Source: Candidatus Methylomirabilis sp. (GTDB lineage: Bacteria > Patescibacteriota > DYJS01). From it: a DNA stretch of 35,452 nucleotides. A program made the position numbers and the translations under genes. The notes beneath the pieces were generated by a model that had not been told where the DNA came from, did not search any database, and was given only the letters and a program-made list of their open reading frames with translations. The DNA lies in assembly GCA_020723005.1 (NCBI GenBank), contig DYJS01000005.1:1-35452 (forward strand), written 5' to 3'. Each line of letters begins with the position of its first letter. The stretch's first letter is position 1. Shown piece by piece: positions 21,833 to 30,886 of the stretch.

Positions 21833-22123
21833 ATTTATATCCATGTTGTTTGCAAAGATGTTGAAGAGAGTAGAAAAATTGGATCTGCACTTGTTGATGA
21901 AATGCTAATTACTGCTACAAATATATTTCCAAAAATTGAATCTGTTTATCGATGGGGTGAAGAAGTTATTCATAATGAAGAATCTGTAATGATTTTGAAA
22001 ACAAAAGAGTTGCTGTATGAAAAAGTTGAAGAAAGAATTCGTGAAATACATTCATATATTTGTCCTTCCATTGTATGTTTTAAAATCAAAAAAAATTCAA
22101 AAATGTATCTTCAATGGATGTAG
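21833..22123 (+). CDS. cutA: Divalent-cation tolerance protein CutA; non-canonical ATT start suspected
   Basis: Open frame extends upstream of the listed ORF: (ATT)YIHVVCKDVEESRKIGSALVDEMLITATNIFPKIESVYRWGEEVIHNEESVMILKTKELLYEKVEERIREIHSYICPSIVCFKIKKNSKMYLQWM; in-frame TAA at 21824-21826. Confidence 0.8.
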   Translation: MYIHVVCKDVEESRKIGSALVDEMLITATNIFPKIESVYRWGEEVIHNEESVMILKTKELLYEKVEERIREIHSYICPSIVCFKIKKNSKMYLQWM

Positions 22124-22191
22124 AATGAAAATTTGTAAATTTTTTTAAAAAAATAAATTTGTTGATTTAAAAATTGATTTTCTAAATAAAT

Positions 22192-23076
22192 TCATAAATT
22201 TTTAGACAAATCTTTTAATAAAATTTTTATTGCATCTCGGAATTCGCTTCTTGCAAGCCCAACTTTTAAATTTGTTTTTAGCATATTAACAGGATCTCCA
22301 GTTGTCAAAAACTCTCCATCGATAGGTTTTATTGTTACCTTTTTTTCTTGAGCCATCATCAAAAAACTTGTTGTGATTTGAAATTCATTTCCATCATCTG
22401 GATTTAGTGGAGTTTTGTCGATGTAATCATAAATCTCTGCAGAGTAAGTATGCCTTCCGACATTTATTAAATTTGATGGGTATGGTCTAACTTTTGGCTT
22501 TTCAATAACTTTTTTCAAAACTTTTTCATTATTCACATCTTCAAAATCAAAAACTCCATATTTATGAACCTCTTCTTCTGGAACTTCAAAAGCACCAATT
22601 GTTGCTGAACTCCCACTTTTTTCAAATTCAGAAATTACTTGAAAAAGTGCTGGGGTTTTAGAAAGAAAAATATCATCACCATAAAGAAATGCAAAGTTTT
22701 CATTTTTTGAAATTAAATTTCTCGCAGAAACAAATGGTGCTGCAGTTCCATATGGCAAATCAGAATTTTGACGAACGAAAACAAAATTTGCTTTTTTATA
22801 AACATGTTTGATTTTTGCGACTAGATCAAGTTTGTCTTTTCGCATAAGCAGATCTTCAAGATAACTTGCCGAATCAAAATAATCTTCAATTGCAGAAGAG
22901 CCATATCTTGTAACAATAATGATGTCGCGAATTCCACTCTGCACACACTCTTCTGTAACATATTCAAGCACTGGCATATCAAGAATTGGAAGAAGTTCCT
23001 TTGGAACATTTTTTGTTGCTGGAAGAAACCTTGTTCCATAACCCGCTGCAGTTATTATCGCTTTTGTTACTACCAA
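22192..23076 (-). CDS. galU: UTP-glucose-1-phosphate uridylyltransferase (TTG start)
   Basis: 294 aa; 'KAIITAAGYGTRFLPATKNVPKELLPILDMPVLEYVTEECVQSGI', 'FAFLYGDDIF', 'KPIDGEFLTTGDPVNMLKTNLKVGL'. Confidence 0.95.
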   Translation of the reverse strand: MVVTKAIITAAGYGTRFLPATKNVPKELLPILDMPVLEYVTEECVQSGIRDIIIVTRYGSSAIEDYFDSASYLEDLLMRKDKLDLVAKIKHVYKKANFVFVRQNSDLPYGTAAPFVSARNLISKNENFAFLYGDDIFLSKTPALFQVISEFEKSGSSATIGAFEVPEEEVHKYGVFDFEDVNNEKVLKKVIEKPKVRPYPSNLINVGRHTYSAEIYDYIDKTPLNPDDGNEFQITTSFLMMAQEKKVTIKPIDGEFLTTGDPVNMLKTNLKVGLARSEFRDAIKILLKDLSKNL

Positions 23077-23142
23077 AATTTTTATTATACAATTTCTTAA
23101 TTAGTTTAAATCTTTTTTATTACAAATTTTAAAATAGTTTCT

Positions 23143-25482
23143 TCAAGAATTTTCAATTGCAATTTTATCAGAAATTAAACGAAAAAAAGATTCTATTTTA
23201 TCTTTCATAATAGCAGATTCTCTATCTGTTTTGGACTTTACAGACAAAATTAAATTTCCTTCTTCGTCAAAACCACTAATAATTATGGAAGAATTCATAG
23301 AAATTTGCATTGCAGGAGAAAAAGTAATTCCAGAAAATTTACTACTAACCCAAGAAATTAAAAATTCTCCAGATACATTTCTTTGAATTCCATCTTTAAA
23401 AAGAATTGATACAATGTTACTTATTAAGTGTGCAGATCTTAACTCTTCTAAAATATCACGAGAGATATAATTTGCTAAAAATTTTATGACTTTTGAAACA
23501 AAACCGATACCATTATTTTGTTGACCAAAAAACCTTTCTGAAAGTTCTGGAAATCCTAAGAAAGAAAGTGATTCAATAATTTTTTGAGCATTTCCGGAGA
23601 AAAATCCCGATTTAATGCTTACTATATCATTTTTTAATTTTTCCAACCTTTTTTGTATCTCTTCAGGATTAATACTGTTCATTTCTTCATTTGAAAACAA
23701 AACCTCATTAACAAGTCTTGTTAAAACTTCTCCAGAAGCAACAGAGAATGCAACTTCTCCACCCATTGCAAGTGAGAATAAATAAGGATAAAAAAATCCT
23801 TGACTAACAACTTTTCCATCAACCGTTATTTCTTCTCTCAGAGTTTCTAAATTTTTAATAACTTCTTTTGGAATTTTAAAAATATGTGAATTATATTCTG
23901 ATTCATTTTTGATTGATAAATCAGTTTTTGGAGTTTTTTTTGAAGTTTCCAAACCTTTTTTTGCAGATACTTCAGAAATTTTTTTCATTAAATTCTTAAG
24001 TTGCAAACCATCTCTTCCATGATGGTCTGAAACTGCAACAAGTGTTGAACTGCCATCATCTTTTACCAAAACTTTTAAATGAAGTGGTGCTTCCTTTGCA
24101 TGTTCTCCCGGTTTGCGAAGCTCTTGATCAGATGGAAAATTTTCTTCGTTTGTATAAATCTCCATCATTGCAACAACAGAACTTTTTTCTGCAATAGATA
24201 AGAAATATTTTTTAATCTCTTCAAATTCCCCGCTTTTTGGAACAAACTTTTTTCTAACTTTCAAAAATTCCAGAAAAAGATTAAATTGATCAAGTGGTGC
24301 AACTAAATGCTTAATTGAAACAATTTTAACTAAATAATTTCTAAATTCCAAATATAAATTTAAAGCTTTTTCTGAATCATTTGATGCTTTTTCAAGAAAA
24401 CTCAAATCAAAATTTTCTTCCGCTGTTAATTCTTGCTCGTCAAAAATTGCAAAAGCAACCTTTTCTCTAATTTCATCTTCAGAATCTTTTCCAGAAATAA
24501 TAATATACTTAACAGAACCATTTTTTCGAATTGCAAGAATCATATTTTCTTCGTTTGCATATTCAAGACTCTTTGTTAGAGAATTTTTTTTGATTGATTG
24601 CGGAACATCAATCTCCATATCATCAATTCCAAATTCCGATCCCACCTCTGCTTTGAAACTTCCTGTTTTTATAGATTCAAGAACAGAAAAAACGATATCT
24701 GAAACAATAGATATTTTTTTTTCGTCTTTCTCTTCCTTTTTCTCTTTTTCTTCAATGTTTGAACCATTTTTTTTTGATTCAAAATTAATTGTTGCAGAGA
24801 AACTTGTTGCTTCCGTTTTCCCCGCTATAACCTCTCTTGCAAAATTCATATTTCCTTGAGAAAAATCTGCCCATTCAGAAGATCCGTAAAGAATTATAGC
24901 TAGTTCATTTTTTAAATTTTGATCATTTCCAAAAAAAATCTCTTGCAAAATTTTTCCAAATTCCAAATTAAAGCTTTTAAGTTTTTCTAAAGACTCTTCT
25001 ACACCTCGAAAATAATTGTTTCCAACTTTAAAAATCTCTTGCCCGTTATAACTTTGGAAAAATATTGGTGGTTTTTTCCAAAGATCCTCTGAAGAGATAA
25101 TTTTTTCATTTCCAAAAAATTTTTCAAATTTTAGTTTAAGATTTTTTGAACCTTTTAATCTTTCTAAAATTTTTATTACCAAAAAAGTTTTCTTTCTTAG
25201 TTCAAGATATTCTTTTGCAATTTCTTCAAATTTTTGTTTTTCATTTTCCGGCAAACGATAATCAATTTTTTCTTGAAAAGATTTTGCAAAATCCAAGACA
25301 CTTTCCATCCCAAGATCTTCTCTAACATTTTCTGTGAGCCATTCTATCACACTTTTTTGAAATTTTTCTGGAATAATAGAATTTATAAAATCTGAACCTT
25401 TTCTAATCACCTCAACCAAAAATGGTTTCTTTTCAGAAACTTTTCTTTCTCCCTCTTGTTGACTAAAATTTTCTGGGGTCAT
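23143..25482 (-). CDS. Large protein of unknown function
   Basis: 779 aa intact ORF; no confidently recognised domain; contains 'LHLKVLVKDDGSSTLVAVSDHHGRDGLQLKNL'. Confidence 0.7.
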   Translation of the reverse strand: MTPENFSQQEGERKVSEKKPFLVEVIRKGSDFINSIIPEKFQKSVIEWLTENVREDLGMESVLDFAKSFQEKIDYRLPENEKQKFEEIAKEYLELRKKTFLVIKILERLKGSKNLKLKFEKFFGNEKIISSEDLWKKPPIFFQSYNGQEIFKVGNNYFRGVEESLEKLKSFNLEFGKILQEIFFGNDQNLKNELAIILYGSSEWADFSQGNMNFAREVIAGKTEATSFSATINFESKKNGSNIEEKEKKEEKDEKKISIVSDIVFSVLESIKTGSFKAEVGSEFGIDDMEIDVPQSIKKNSLTKSLEYANEENMILAIRKNGSVKYIIISGKDSEDEIREKVAFAIFDEQELTAEENFDLSFLEKASNDSEKALNLYLEFRNYLVKIVSIKHLVAPLDQFNLFLEFLKVRKKFVPKSGEFEEIKKYFLSIAEKSSVVAMMEIYTNEENFPSDQELRKPGEHAKEAPLHLKVLVKDDGSSTLVAVSDHHGRDGLQLKNLMKKISEVSAKKGLETSKKTPKTDLSIKNESEYNSHIFKIPKEVIKNLETLREEITVDGKVVSQGFFYPYLFSLAMGGEVAFSVASGEVLTRLVNEVLFSNEEMNSINPEEIQKRLEKLKNDIVSIKSGFFSGNAQKIIESLSFLGFPELSERFFGQQNNGIGFVSKVIKFLANYISRDILEELRSAHLISNIVSILFKDGIQRNVSGEFLISWVSSKFSGITFSPAMQISMNSSIIISGFDEEGNLILSVKSKTDRESAIMKDKIESFFRLISDKIAIENS

Positions 25483-25548
25483 CTTTTCAAAAAAACTATG
25501 GACTTTTTTCTATTTTTTATAATAGAATTTTCCAAAAAATCAAGCAGT

Positions 25549-26088
25549 ATGAAAGAAACACAAAATTTAGAAATTATATTTTTTGAACATCATCAATTTT
25601 TATCTAAAAATTTTTGGAAAGAAATTTTATTACTTTTTACAACAAAAAAACATATCATTCAAACTCTAGGAAAAAAAGAAAAAAATGTTCAAGAAGTATA
25701 TGCTATTCATGGAGTTACTTTTAATTTTTTTCTTATATTTTCAAAAATTTTATGGTTTATTGATTTTCCAATTCCTCTCAAATCAAAAGTAAAAATTGAT
25801 CGTTGGATACCAAAACTCTTTTTGTTAGAATTTCTTGCAAAATATTTCTCCAAAGAAGAAAATCAACCTTGGACAGAAAGAATTAAGGAAATTCAAAAAG
25901 ACGCAGAAGAGAAATATGGCAAAATTTTGATTTTGGTTCCTGCAACAAAAGATGCAAAAGAGAAAACTTTCGACGAAGAAATGATAAAAAAAATTTTAAA
26001 AATTTTACAAATAAAAGGTATTAATTTTTCTTGTTCAATTTGGAGAAATGGAAAAATAGGAAATTGTGAAAGTTTGCAACCAAGCTAA
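25549..26088 (+). CDS. Hypothetical protein
   Basis: ORF 25456..26088 overlaps the divergent gene; more likely start MKETQNLEIIFFEHHQ at 25549. Confidence 0.6.
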   Translation: MKETQNLEIIFFEHHQFLSKNFWKEILLLFTTKKHIIQTLGKKEKNVQEVYAIHGVTFNFFLIFSKILWFIDFPIPLKSKVKIDRWIPKLFLLEFLAKYFSKEENQPWTERIKEIQKDAEEKYGKILILVPATKDAKEKTFDEEMIKKILKILQIKGINFSCSIWRNGKIGNCESLQPS

Positions 26089-26100
26089 AATTTTTTAATT

Positions 26101-26394
26101 TTAGTATAAAATATATTCTACTGTATTTTTAATTGCTAATGCTAAAATAACATATATCAAACCATAAATTGATGCTGAAACTGATTTTTTTGCTTTATCA
26201 ATTTTTCCTTGATCACCTTGTGCTTGAATATAATTATATCCTGCAATAACAATATAAACAACCGCAACAAGCCCTGCTATATTTATTGAAGCTTGTAATA
26301 GCGAACCAACTATAGACATAAATCCCCTACCACCCATAGGATCTCGTATTGCCGGAACAAACGATGATGATATTATAAAAAATTTTTGATACAT
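26101..26394 (-). CDS. VirB2/TrbC-like T4SS pilin-type protein (array member 5)
   Basis: 97 aa; 'GLVAVVYIVIAGYNYIQAQGDQGKIDKAKKSVSASIYGLIYVILALAIKNTVEYIL' two TM with polar GD..K.AKK turn. Confidence 0.75.
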   Translation of the reverse strand: MYQKFFIISSSFVPAIRDPMGGRGFMSIVGSLLQASINIAGLVAVVYIVIAGYNYIQAQGDQGKIDKAKKSVSASIYGLIYVILALAIKNTVEYILY

Positions 26395-26416
26395 AATAAT
26401 ATTTTAAAAATATATT

Positions 26417-26740
26417 TTATAAAGAAGAACCAAGAATTGTATATGCAATAAAATTGAACAATGATTTTGATATTGCAACAACAACGAGACCAATTATTGA
26501 ATATTCTAATGTTTTCTTAGCTTTTTCAATTGCCGAAGGTTCTCCATGGCTCATAATATAAGTATAGCCACCCCAAACAATGTATACAACTGCTACTAAA
26601 CTTGAAATATCAAAAAATAGATTAAAAAGTATTGTGATTATTTGTTCTGGAGAAGAAAATTTTGAAAATATACCAGGATTTAAAGAATTTGTTCCTATCT
26701 GTGAATTTAAATTGTGTAAAAAAAGAAATAAATTTTTCAT
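26417..26740 (-). CDS. VirB2/TrbC-like T4SS pilin-type protein (array member 4)
   Basis: 107 aa; 'SLVAVVYIVWGGYTYIMSHGEPSAIEKAKKTLEYSIIGLVVVAISKSLFNFI'. Confidence 0.75.
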   Translation of the reverse strand: MKNLFLFLHNLNSQIGTNSLNPGIFSKFSSPEQIITILFNLFFDISSLVAVVYIVWGGYTYIMSHGEPSAIEKAKKTLEYSIIGLVVVAISKSLFNFIAYTILGSSL

Positions 26741-26753
26741 CTTAAAAAATTAT

Positions 26754-27137
26754 CTAACTAATTTTAAATACCTCCATAACTGCATTTATTATAACAGATA
26801 TAAGCGTTGCAAAGATCAATGCATATGTAAGATTCATAATATATTTTTTCCCCTTCTCTTTTTGTCCAATCATATATTGATATCCTGCAATAACATATCC
26901 TATCATAGCAAAAGGAACAATTATTTTATATAATTCTTCAAAAGCATGTTGAGAGAGTGTCAAAACACAATCAAAATCATCTATCTCTCCTTCTAATTCC
27001 AAGAATGATCCATTTTTTGGAGTTGCAGAACAAGCAGAAATATTTTTTATTTGAGCAAAAAAAGAAAAAGAAAAAACTAAAATTAAAAAAACTAACCTTT
27101 TATAAATATTTTTACTAAAATTTTCTATATTATACAT
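26754..27137 (-). CDS. Pilin-like membrane protein with signal peptide and Cys-containing N-terminal segment (array member 3)
   Basis: 127 aa; hydrophobic leader LVFLILVFSFSFFAQ, then C-SATPKNGS...DFDCVL, then 'AMIGYVIAGYQYMIGQKEKGKKYIMNLTYALIFATLISVIINAVMEVF'. Confidence 0.7.
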   Translation of the reverse strand: MYNIENFSKNIYKRLVFLILVFSFSFFAQIKNISACSATPKNGSFLELEGEIDDFDCVLTLSQHAFEELYKIIVPFAMIGYVIAGYQYMIGQKEKGKKYIMNLTYALIFATLISVIINAVMEVFKIS

Positions 27138-27142
27138 TTTTT

Positions 27143-27436
27143 TTAAAAATATATTGCACCAAAGATATCAACCAAAATATATTCTATTACAACAAAAGAG
27201 CTAGCAATTATAACAAGAGCAATAAATATATCTGACATTAATGTTTTTCCTTTCTGTGCTTTTGAAGGATCTCCGTTTGCAGACATAATCAAATATCCAG
27301 CATATGCAAACATTCCAACAGCAGTTGCTCCAGCGAGTGGAAGTAAGCCTTTTTCAATTAATGCAGCAATTGCTTCGTTAAGACTCCCCAAGGTACTAGT
27401 TGGTGAAATTGTTAATGAAAAAATTTTACTAATCAT
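27143..27436 (-). CDS. VirB2/TrbC-like T4SS pilin-type protein (array member 2)
   Basis: 97 aa; 'LPLAGATAVGMFAYAGYLIMSANGDPSKAQKGKTLMSDIFIALVIIASSFVVIEYIL'. Confidence 0.75.
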   Translation of the reverse strand: MISKIFSLTISPTSTLGSLNEAIAALIEKGLLPLAGATAVGMFAYAGYLIMSANGDPSKAQKGKTLMSDIFIALVIIASSFVVIEYILVDIFGAIYF

Positions 27437-27460
27437 ATTAAAACTTTATCTTCCAAAAAT

Positions 27461-27772
27461 TTATGCCATTAATTTTGTGTTGATTGAATTCAAAACTATA
27501 CCTGAAAGCCCCAAAATAATAACTCCCTGTATAGATCTGAAAAGCTCTTTTTTTGCTTCTGTTAATGCTTGTTCTGACCCATTTTCAAATACAATCTTAA
27601 CAATTGCGATCCCTGCAGTTATTGCAGAATATACAAAGCCTGATGCAACCAAAATATTTGCAACAGCCGTTACCCATTGTCCAAAATTATTTACAGATGA
27701 TAATCCACCAATAGGAACAGATAATTTATATGAAAATAATTTAAAAATTTGAAACGATAAAAAACTAATCAT
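27461..27772 (-). CDS. VirB2/TrbC-like T4SS pilin-type protein (array member 1)
   Basis: 103 aa; 'NILVASGFVYSAITAGIAIVKIVFENGSEQALTEAKKELFRSIQGVIILGLSGIVLNSI'. Confidence 0.7.
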   Translation of the reverse strand: MISFLSFQIFKLFSYKLSVPIGGLSSVNNFGQWVTAVANILVASGFVYSAITAGIAIVKIVFENGSEQALTEAKKELFRSIQGVIILGLSGIVLNSINTKLMA

Positions 27773-27835
27773 AATATTTTTCTCGCTTTACTTTAATTCT
27801 TTTTTTCGTAGAAGTCAAGCAGAAATTATCTTAAA

Positions 27836-29830
27836 ATGGAAAATAATCAACAAGAAAATAATTTTAATTTAGAAATTAATAAAAACAACAAAGAAGATGA
27901 ATTGCAAAAAATATCAGAAACGAAAGAAAACATAAAATCAGTAAATGCAGAACTACATAATCCAGAAACAGACAGAATGGACTCTGAAGATATTTTATTT
28001 GAGGAAAATGAAATAAAAAAAATTTTGAAAAAAAATAATAAATCAAATTTTATAGAAAAAAATAAAAAAAATATAATTTTTCTATCATTTTTTCTCCTAC
28101 TAATCTCTTTTCTTGGAATATATTTTTTTATAAAAAATTTCTTTAACAATGGAACAAAAAAACCAAATATTGAAATCTTGATTCAAAAAAGTGAAATTCC
28201 GGCAGAATCCTCTTTTCCATGGAAGATAAAAATTAACAATTCTGGAAATGTTGATATGAAAAATATAAATCTTGAAATTAAATTTTCAACAAAGAATTTA
28301 AACATTATATCATCAGACACAGAATATACCAAAAAAGATAATGGGGTTTATTTAGTAAACATAGAAAAAATATTAAGTGGAAAAAGTTTTGAATTATCTT
28401 TAGAAGGAACAATTTCTTCTTTTCCCGGAGATTCTGGAACAATATACATAACAACAAAATATTCTCTTGAAGGAACTGATAAAGTTTTTATGATATCGGA
28501 AAACAAGAATTTCGATGTTGTTCGTCCAATAATTTTATCAGAAATTTCCTCTCTTGACCAAAACATTGCAAGTGGAGATAAAGTAAAACTTAATTTAAAG
28601 ATAATAAATAAAGAAAAAAATGAATTCAAAAATGTGTTAGTAAAATTATACACTGATAAGGAGTTTGTTATTGATGAAACCTCCCTTCCTGAAAATTTTA
28701 AAAAGATTGAAGAAGAAAATTATATCTTATTTAATTGGGAAATAGAAAATTTAATTGGAAATCGTGAAATAAAATATGAAATTCTTGGAGAGATAAAGGG
28801 AAAAGATCAAGAAAAAAAAGTTTTTTTAATTGAAACTGGAATACAAAGCAATGAAGAAGAAAATGGATTTGTTAAATTCTCTGATGACTCAATAGAAATA
28901 TTGATTTCTGCACCTGTTATTGAATCCTTTTTAGAAATAAATTCAAGTAAAGAATTTATAAATTTAGATAGAAATGAATTTGTAAAATTTAAAATTATTA
29001 TTAAAAATGAAGGAACAGAAAATGCAAAGAATCTTGTTTCGGAAATTGAAATGCCAAATTATTTTGATCTATCAAAAATTAGTGGGATATCTCCAGAGAT
29101 AAATGGTAGAAAAGTATTTATAAATTCTAAAAATTTTCCAAAATTAATTTCCCTTCCTCCAAAAGAATCAATTGAAATTGAATTTGAAATCAAATCAATA
29201 TCTGAATTTTTTGAATTAGATAATAAATCAGAAAATATATCTTTTAATATCTTTTCAACAATTTTTGAAAATGAAAAAGAGATCTCTAAAACAAATTCTG
29301 TCAAAGTTAATGTAAATTCTTATATTGATTTTCAAACAAACAAAGCTTTTTACTATAGAACAAGTTCGGATTTTCCAGAAAACAGAGGACCTATACCACC
29401 AAAGGTTAACGAAGAAACAACTTATGTAATTCATTGGGTTTTAGAAAGTGGAAGTAATGATCTAAAAAATATTGAAATATCAGATGTTTTGCTTTCCGGT
29501 GTAAAATATGAAAATTCATATTTTGTATCAAAAGGAAGTTTTGAATACGACCAAATCAATAGAAAAATTTTATGGAAAATTCCAAAAATTGAAAGTTTCA
29601 CTGGTTCAATTTCACAAAAAGAGGTAATTGAATGCTGGTTTCAAGTTAGTATTGAACCAACAATATCAGATATTGGACAAATAATTTATTTAGACAATGG
29701 ACCAAAGATAACATCTATTGATGAATTTACAGGAGAAATTATTTCAAAAAATGGAAATTCTCAAAATACAAGCATTCCAGAAGATATCAATGCAAGGAGA
29801 GAAAATATGGGTGGAATTGTCGTTGAATAA
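27836..29830 (+). CDS. Single-pass membrane protein with CARDB/DUF11-like extracellular repeats
   Basis: 664 aa; charged about 80-aa N-terminus, TM 'NIIFLSFFLLLISFLGIYFFI', then repeats such as 'FPWKIKINNSGNVDMKNINLEIKF', 'VKLNLKIINKEKNEFKNVLVKLYTDKEF', 'VKFKIIIKNEGTENAKNLVSEIEMPNYF', 'HWVLESGSNDLKNIEISDVLLSGVKY'. Confidence 0.75.
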   Translation: MENNQQENNFNLEINKNNKEDELQKISETKENIKSVNAELHNPETDRMDSEDILFEENEIKKILKKNNKSNFIEKNKKNIIFLSFFLLLISFLGIYFFIKNFFNNGTKKPNIEILIQKSEIPAESSFPWKIKINNSGNVDMKNINLEIKFSTKNLNIISSDTEYTKKDNGVYLVNIEKILSGKSFELSLEGTISSFPGDSGTIYITTKYSLEGTDKVFMISENKNFDVVRPIILSEISSLDQNIASGDKVKLNLKIINKEKNEFKNVLVKLYTDKEFVIDETSLPENFKKIEEENYILFNWEIENLIGNREIKYEILGEIKGKDQEKKVFLIETGIQSNEEENGFVKFSDDSIEILISAPVIESFLEINSSKEFINLDRNEFVKFKIIIKNEGTENAKNLVSEIEMPNYFDLSKISGISPEINGRKVFINSKNFPKLISLPPKESIEIEFEIKSISEFFELDNKSENISFNIFSTIFENEKEISKTNSVKVNVNSYIDFQTNKAFYYRTSSDFPENRGPIPPKVNEETTYVIHWVLESGSNDLKNIEISDVLLSGVKYENSYFVSKGSFEYDQINRKILWKIPKIESFTGSISQKEVIECWFQVSIEPTISDIGQIIYLDNGPKITSIDEFTGEIISKNGNSQNTSIPEDINARRENMGGIVVE

Positions 29831-29918
29831 AAATTTATTAAAATTTTGATGAACAAAGATCTTTTAAAAGATATATTTTTAAAAATTTTACTAATTCAAA
29901 TTTTTCTATAAAAAACTT

Positions 29919-30692
29919 TTGAAAAAATCGTATTTGAAAATTTTTCAATTCTTTCTTGATATAATTTTTCCAAAAAATTGCTACGGATGTAAAAAAAGTG
30001 GAAAATATATTTGTGAAAATTGCAGAAAAAATTTATCAAAAAATTTTCCACAAACCTGTTTTTCTTGTGGAGCAGAAACAGAATTTGGAGAATTTTGTGA
30101 AGTTTGTAAAAAAAGAGAAAAAAATTTAGATGGAATTTTAGTTTTTTATAAATTTGATGAAATTCTTCGAAAGGCAATTCATTCCTATAAATATAAATTT
30201 CGAAAAGAGGTTGGGGTTGAACTATCTGAAATTTTTAGAGCAAAATTCTTCGAAAGTGATATAAATTTTTTTTCTCAAGTTTTTGTTGCTCCAGTTCCAC
30301 TTCATAAAAATCGTTTATCATGGCGAGGCTTTAACCAAAGTGAAAATTTAGCAAGATCTATCTCTTTTTCTTTTGAGAAAAATGATTTTAATTTTTTGAA
30401 AAATTTTTCTGAAACAAAAAACAATTTTCAAGAAAAGTTTATATTTTTAGATCTTTTGGAAAGAACAAAAGATACTCGTCCGCAAGTTGGTTTAGAAAAA
30501 TTGGAAAGAGAAAAAAATATAAAAAATGCTTTTTCTGTAAAAAAAGAATTTCAAAATTTTGTTCAAGAAAAAACTTTTTTAATTGTGGATGATGTTGTAA
30601 CAACTGGTTCAACTTTAAGAGAATGTGCAAAAACTTTGAAAAATTTTGGTGCAAAAAAAGTTTTTGGAGTTTGTTTAACAAAATCCAGATAA
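29919..30692 (+). CDS. comFC: ComF/ComFC-like phosphoribosyltransferase (TTG start)
   Basis: 257 aa; N-terminal Zn-finger Cys pairs (CYGCKKSGKYICENC...CFSCGAETEFGEFCEVC), 'PVPLHKNRLSWRGFNQSENLA', PRPP motif 'LIVDDVVTTGSTL'. Confidence 0.92.
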   Translation: MKKSYLKIFQFFLDIIFPKNCYGCKKSGKYICENCRKNLSKNFPQTCFSCGAETEFGEFCEVCKKREKNLDGILVFYKFDEILRKAIHSYKYKFRKEVGVELSEIFRAKFFESDINFFSQVFVAPVPLHKNRLSWRGFNQSENLARSISFSFEKNDFNFLKNFSETKNNFQEKFIFLDLLERTKDTRPQVGLEKLEREKNIKNAFSVKKEFQNFVQEKTFLIVDDVVTTGSTLRECAKTLKNFGAKKVFGVCLTKSR

Positions 30693-30886
30693 AGAGAAAA
30701 ATTATGAAAATTTGGAGATTAATCTTATTTAAAAAAATTTATTTTTAGTAATGAAATTTATAAAATATAAATTGTATCTTTCTTAAAATTTAAAACTTTT
30801 ACAAGAAAATAGAGAAAAAATTTTAATTTTTTATTTGTAAAAACTAAAAAAATTTTTAGTTTGAAAATAAGAAATTTCAAAAAAAT

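Noticed and set aside
24590-24859. + strand Ser/Phe-rich ORF inside the 779-aa gene
   Set aside because: Antisense of a Lys/Glu-rich coiled segment; no independent support.
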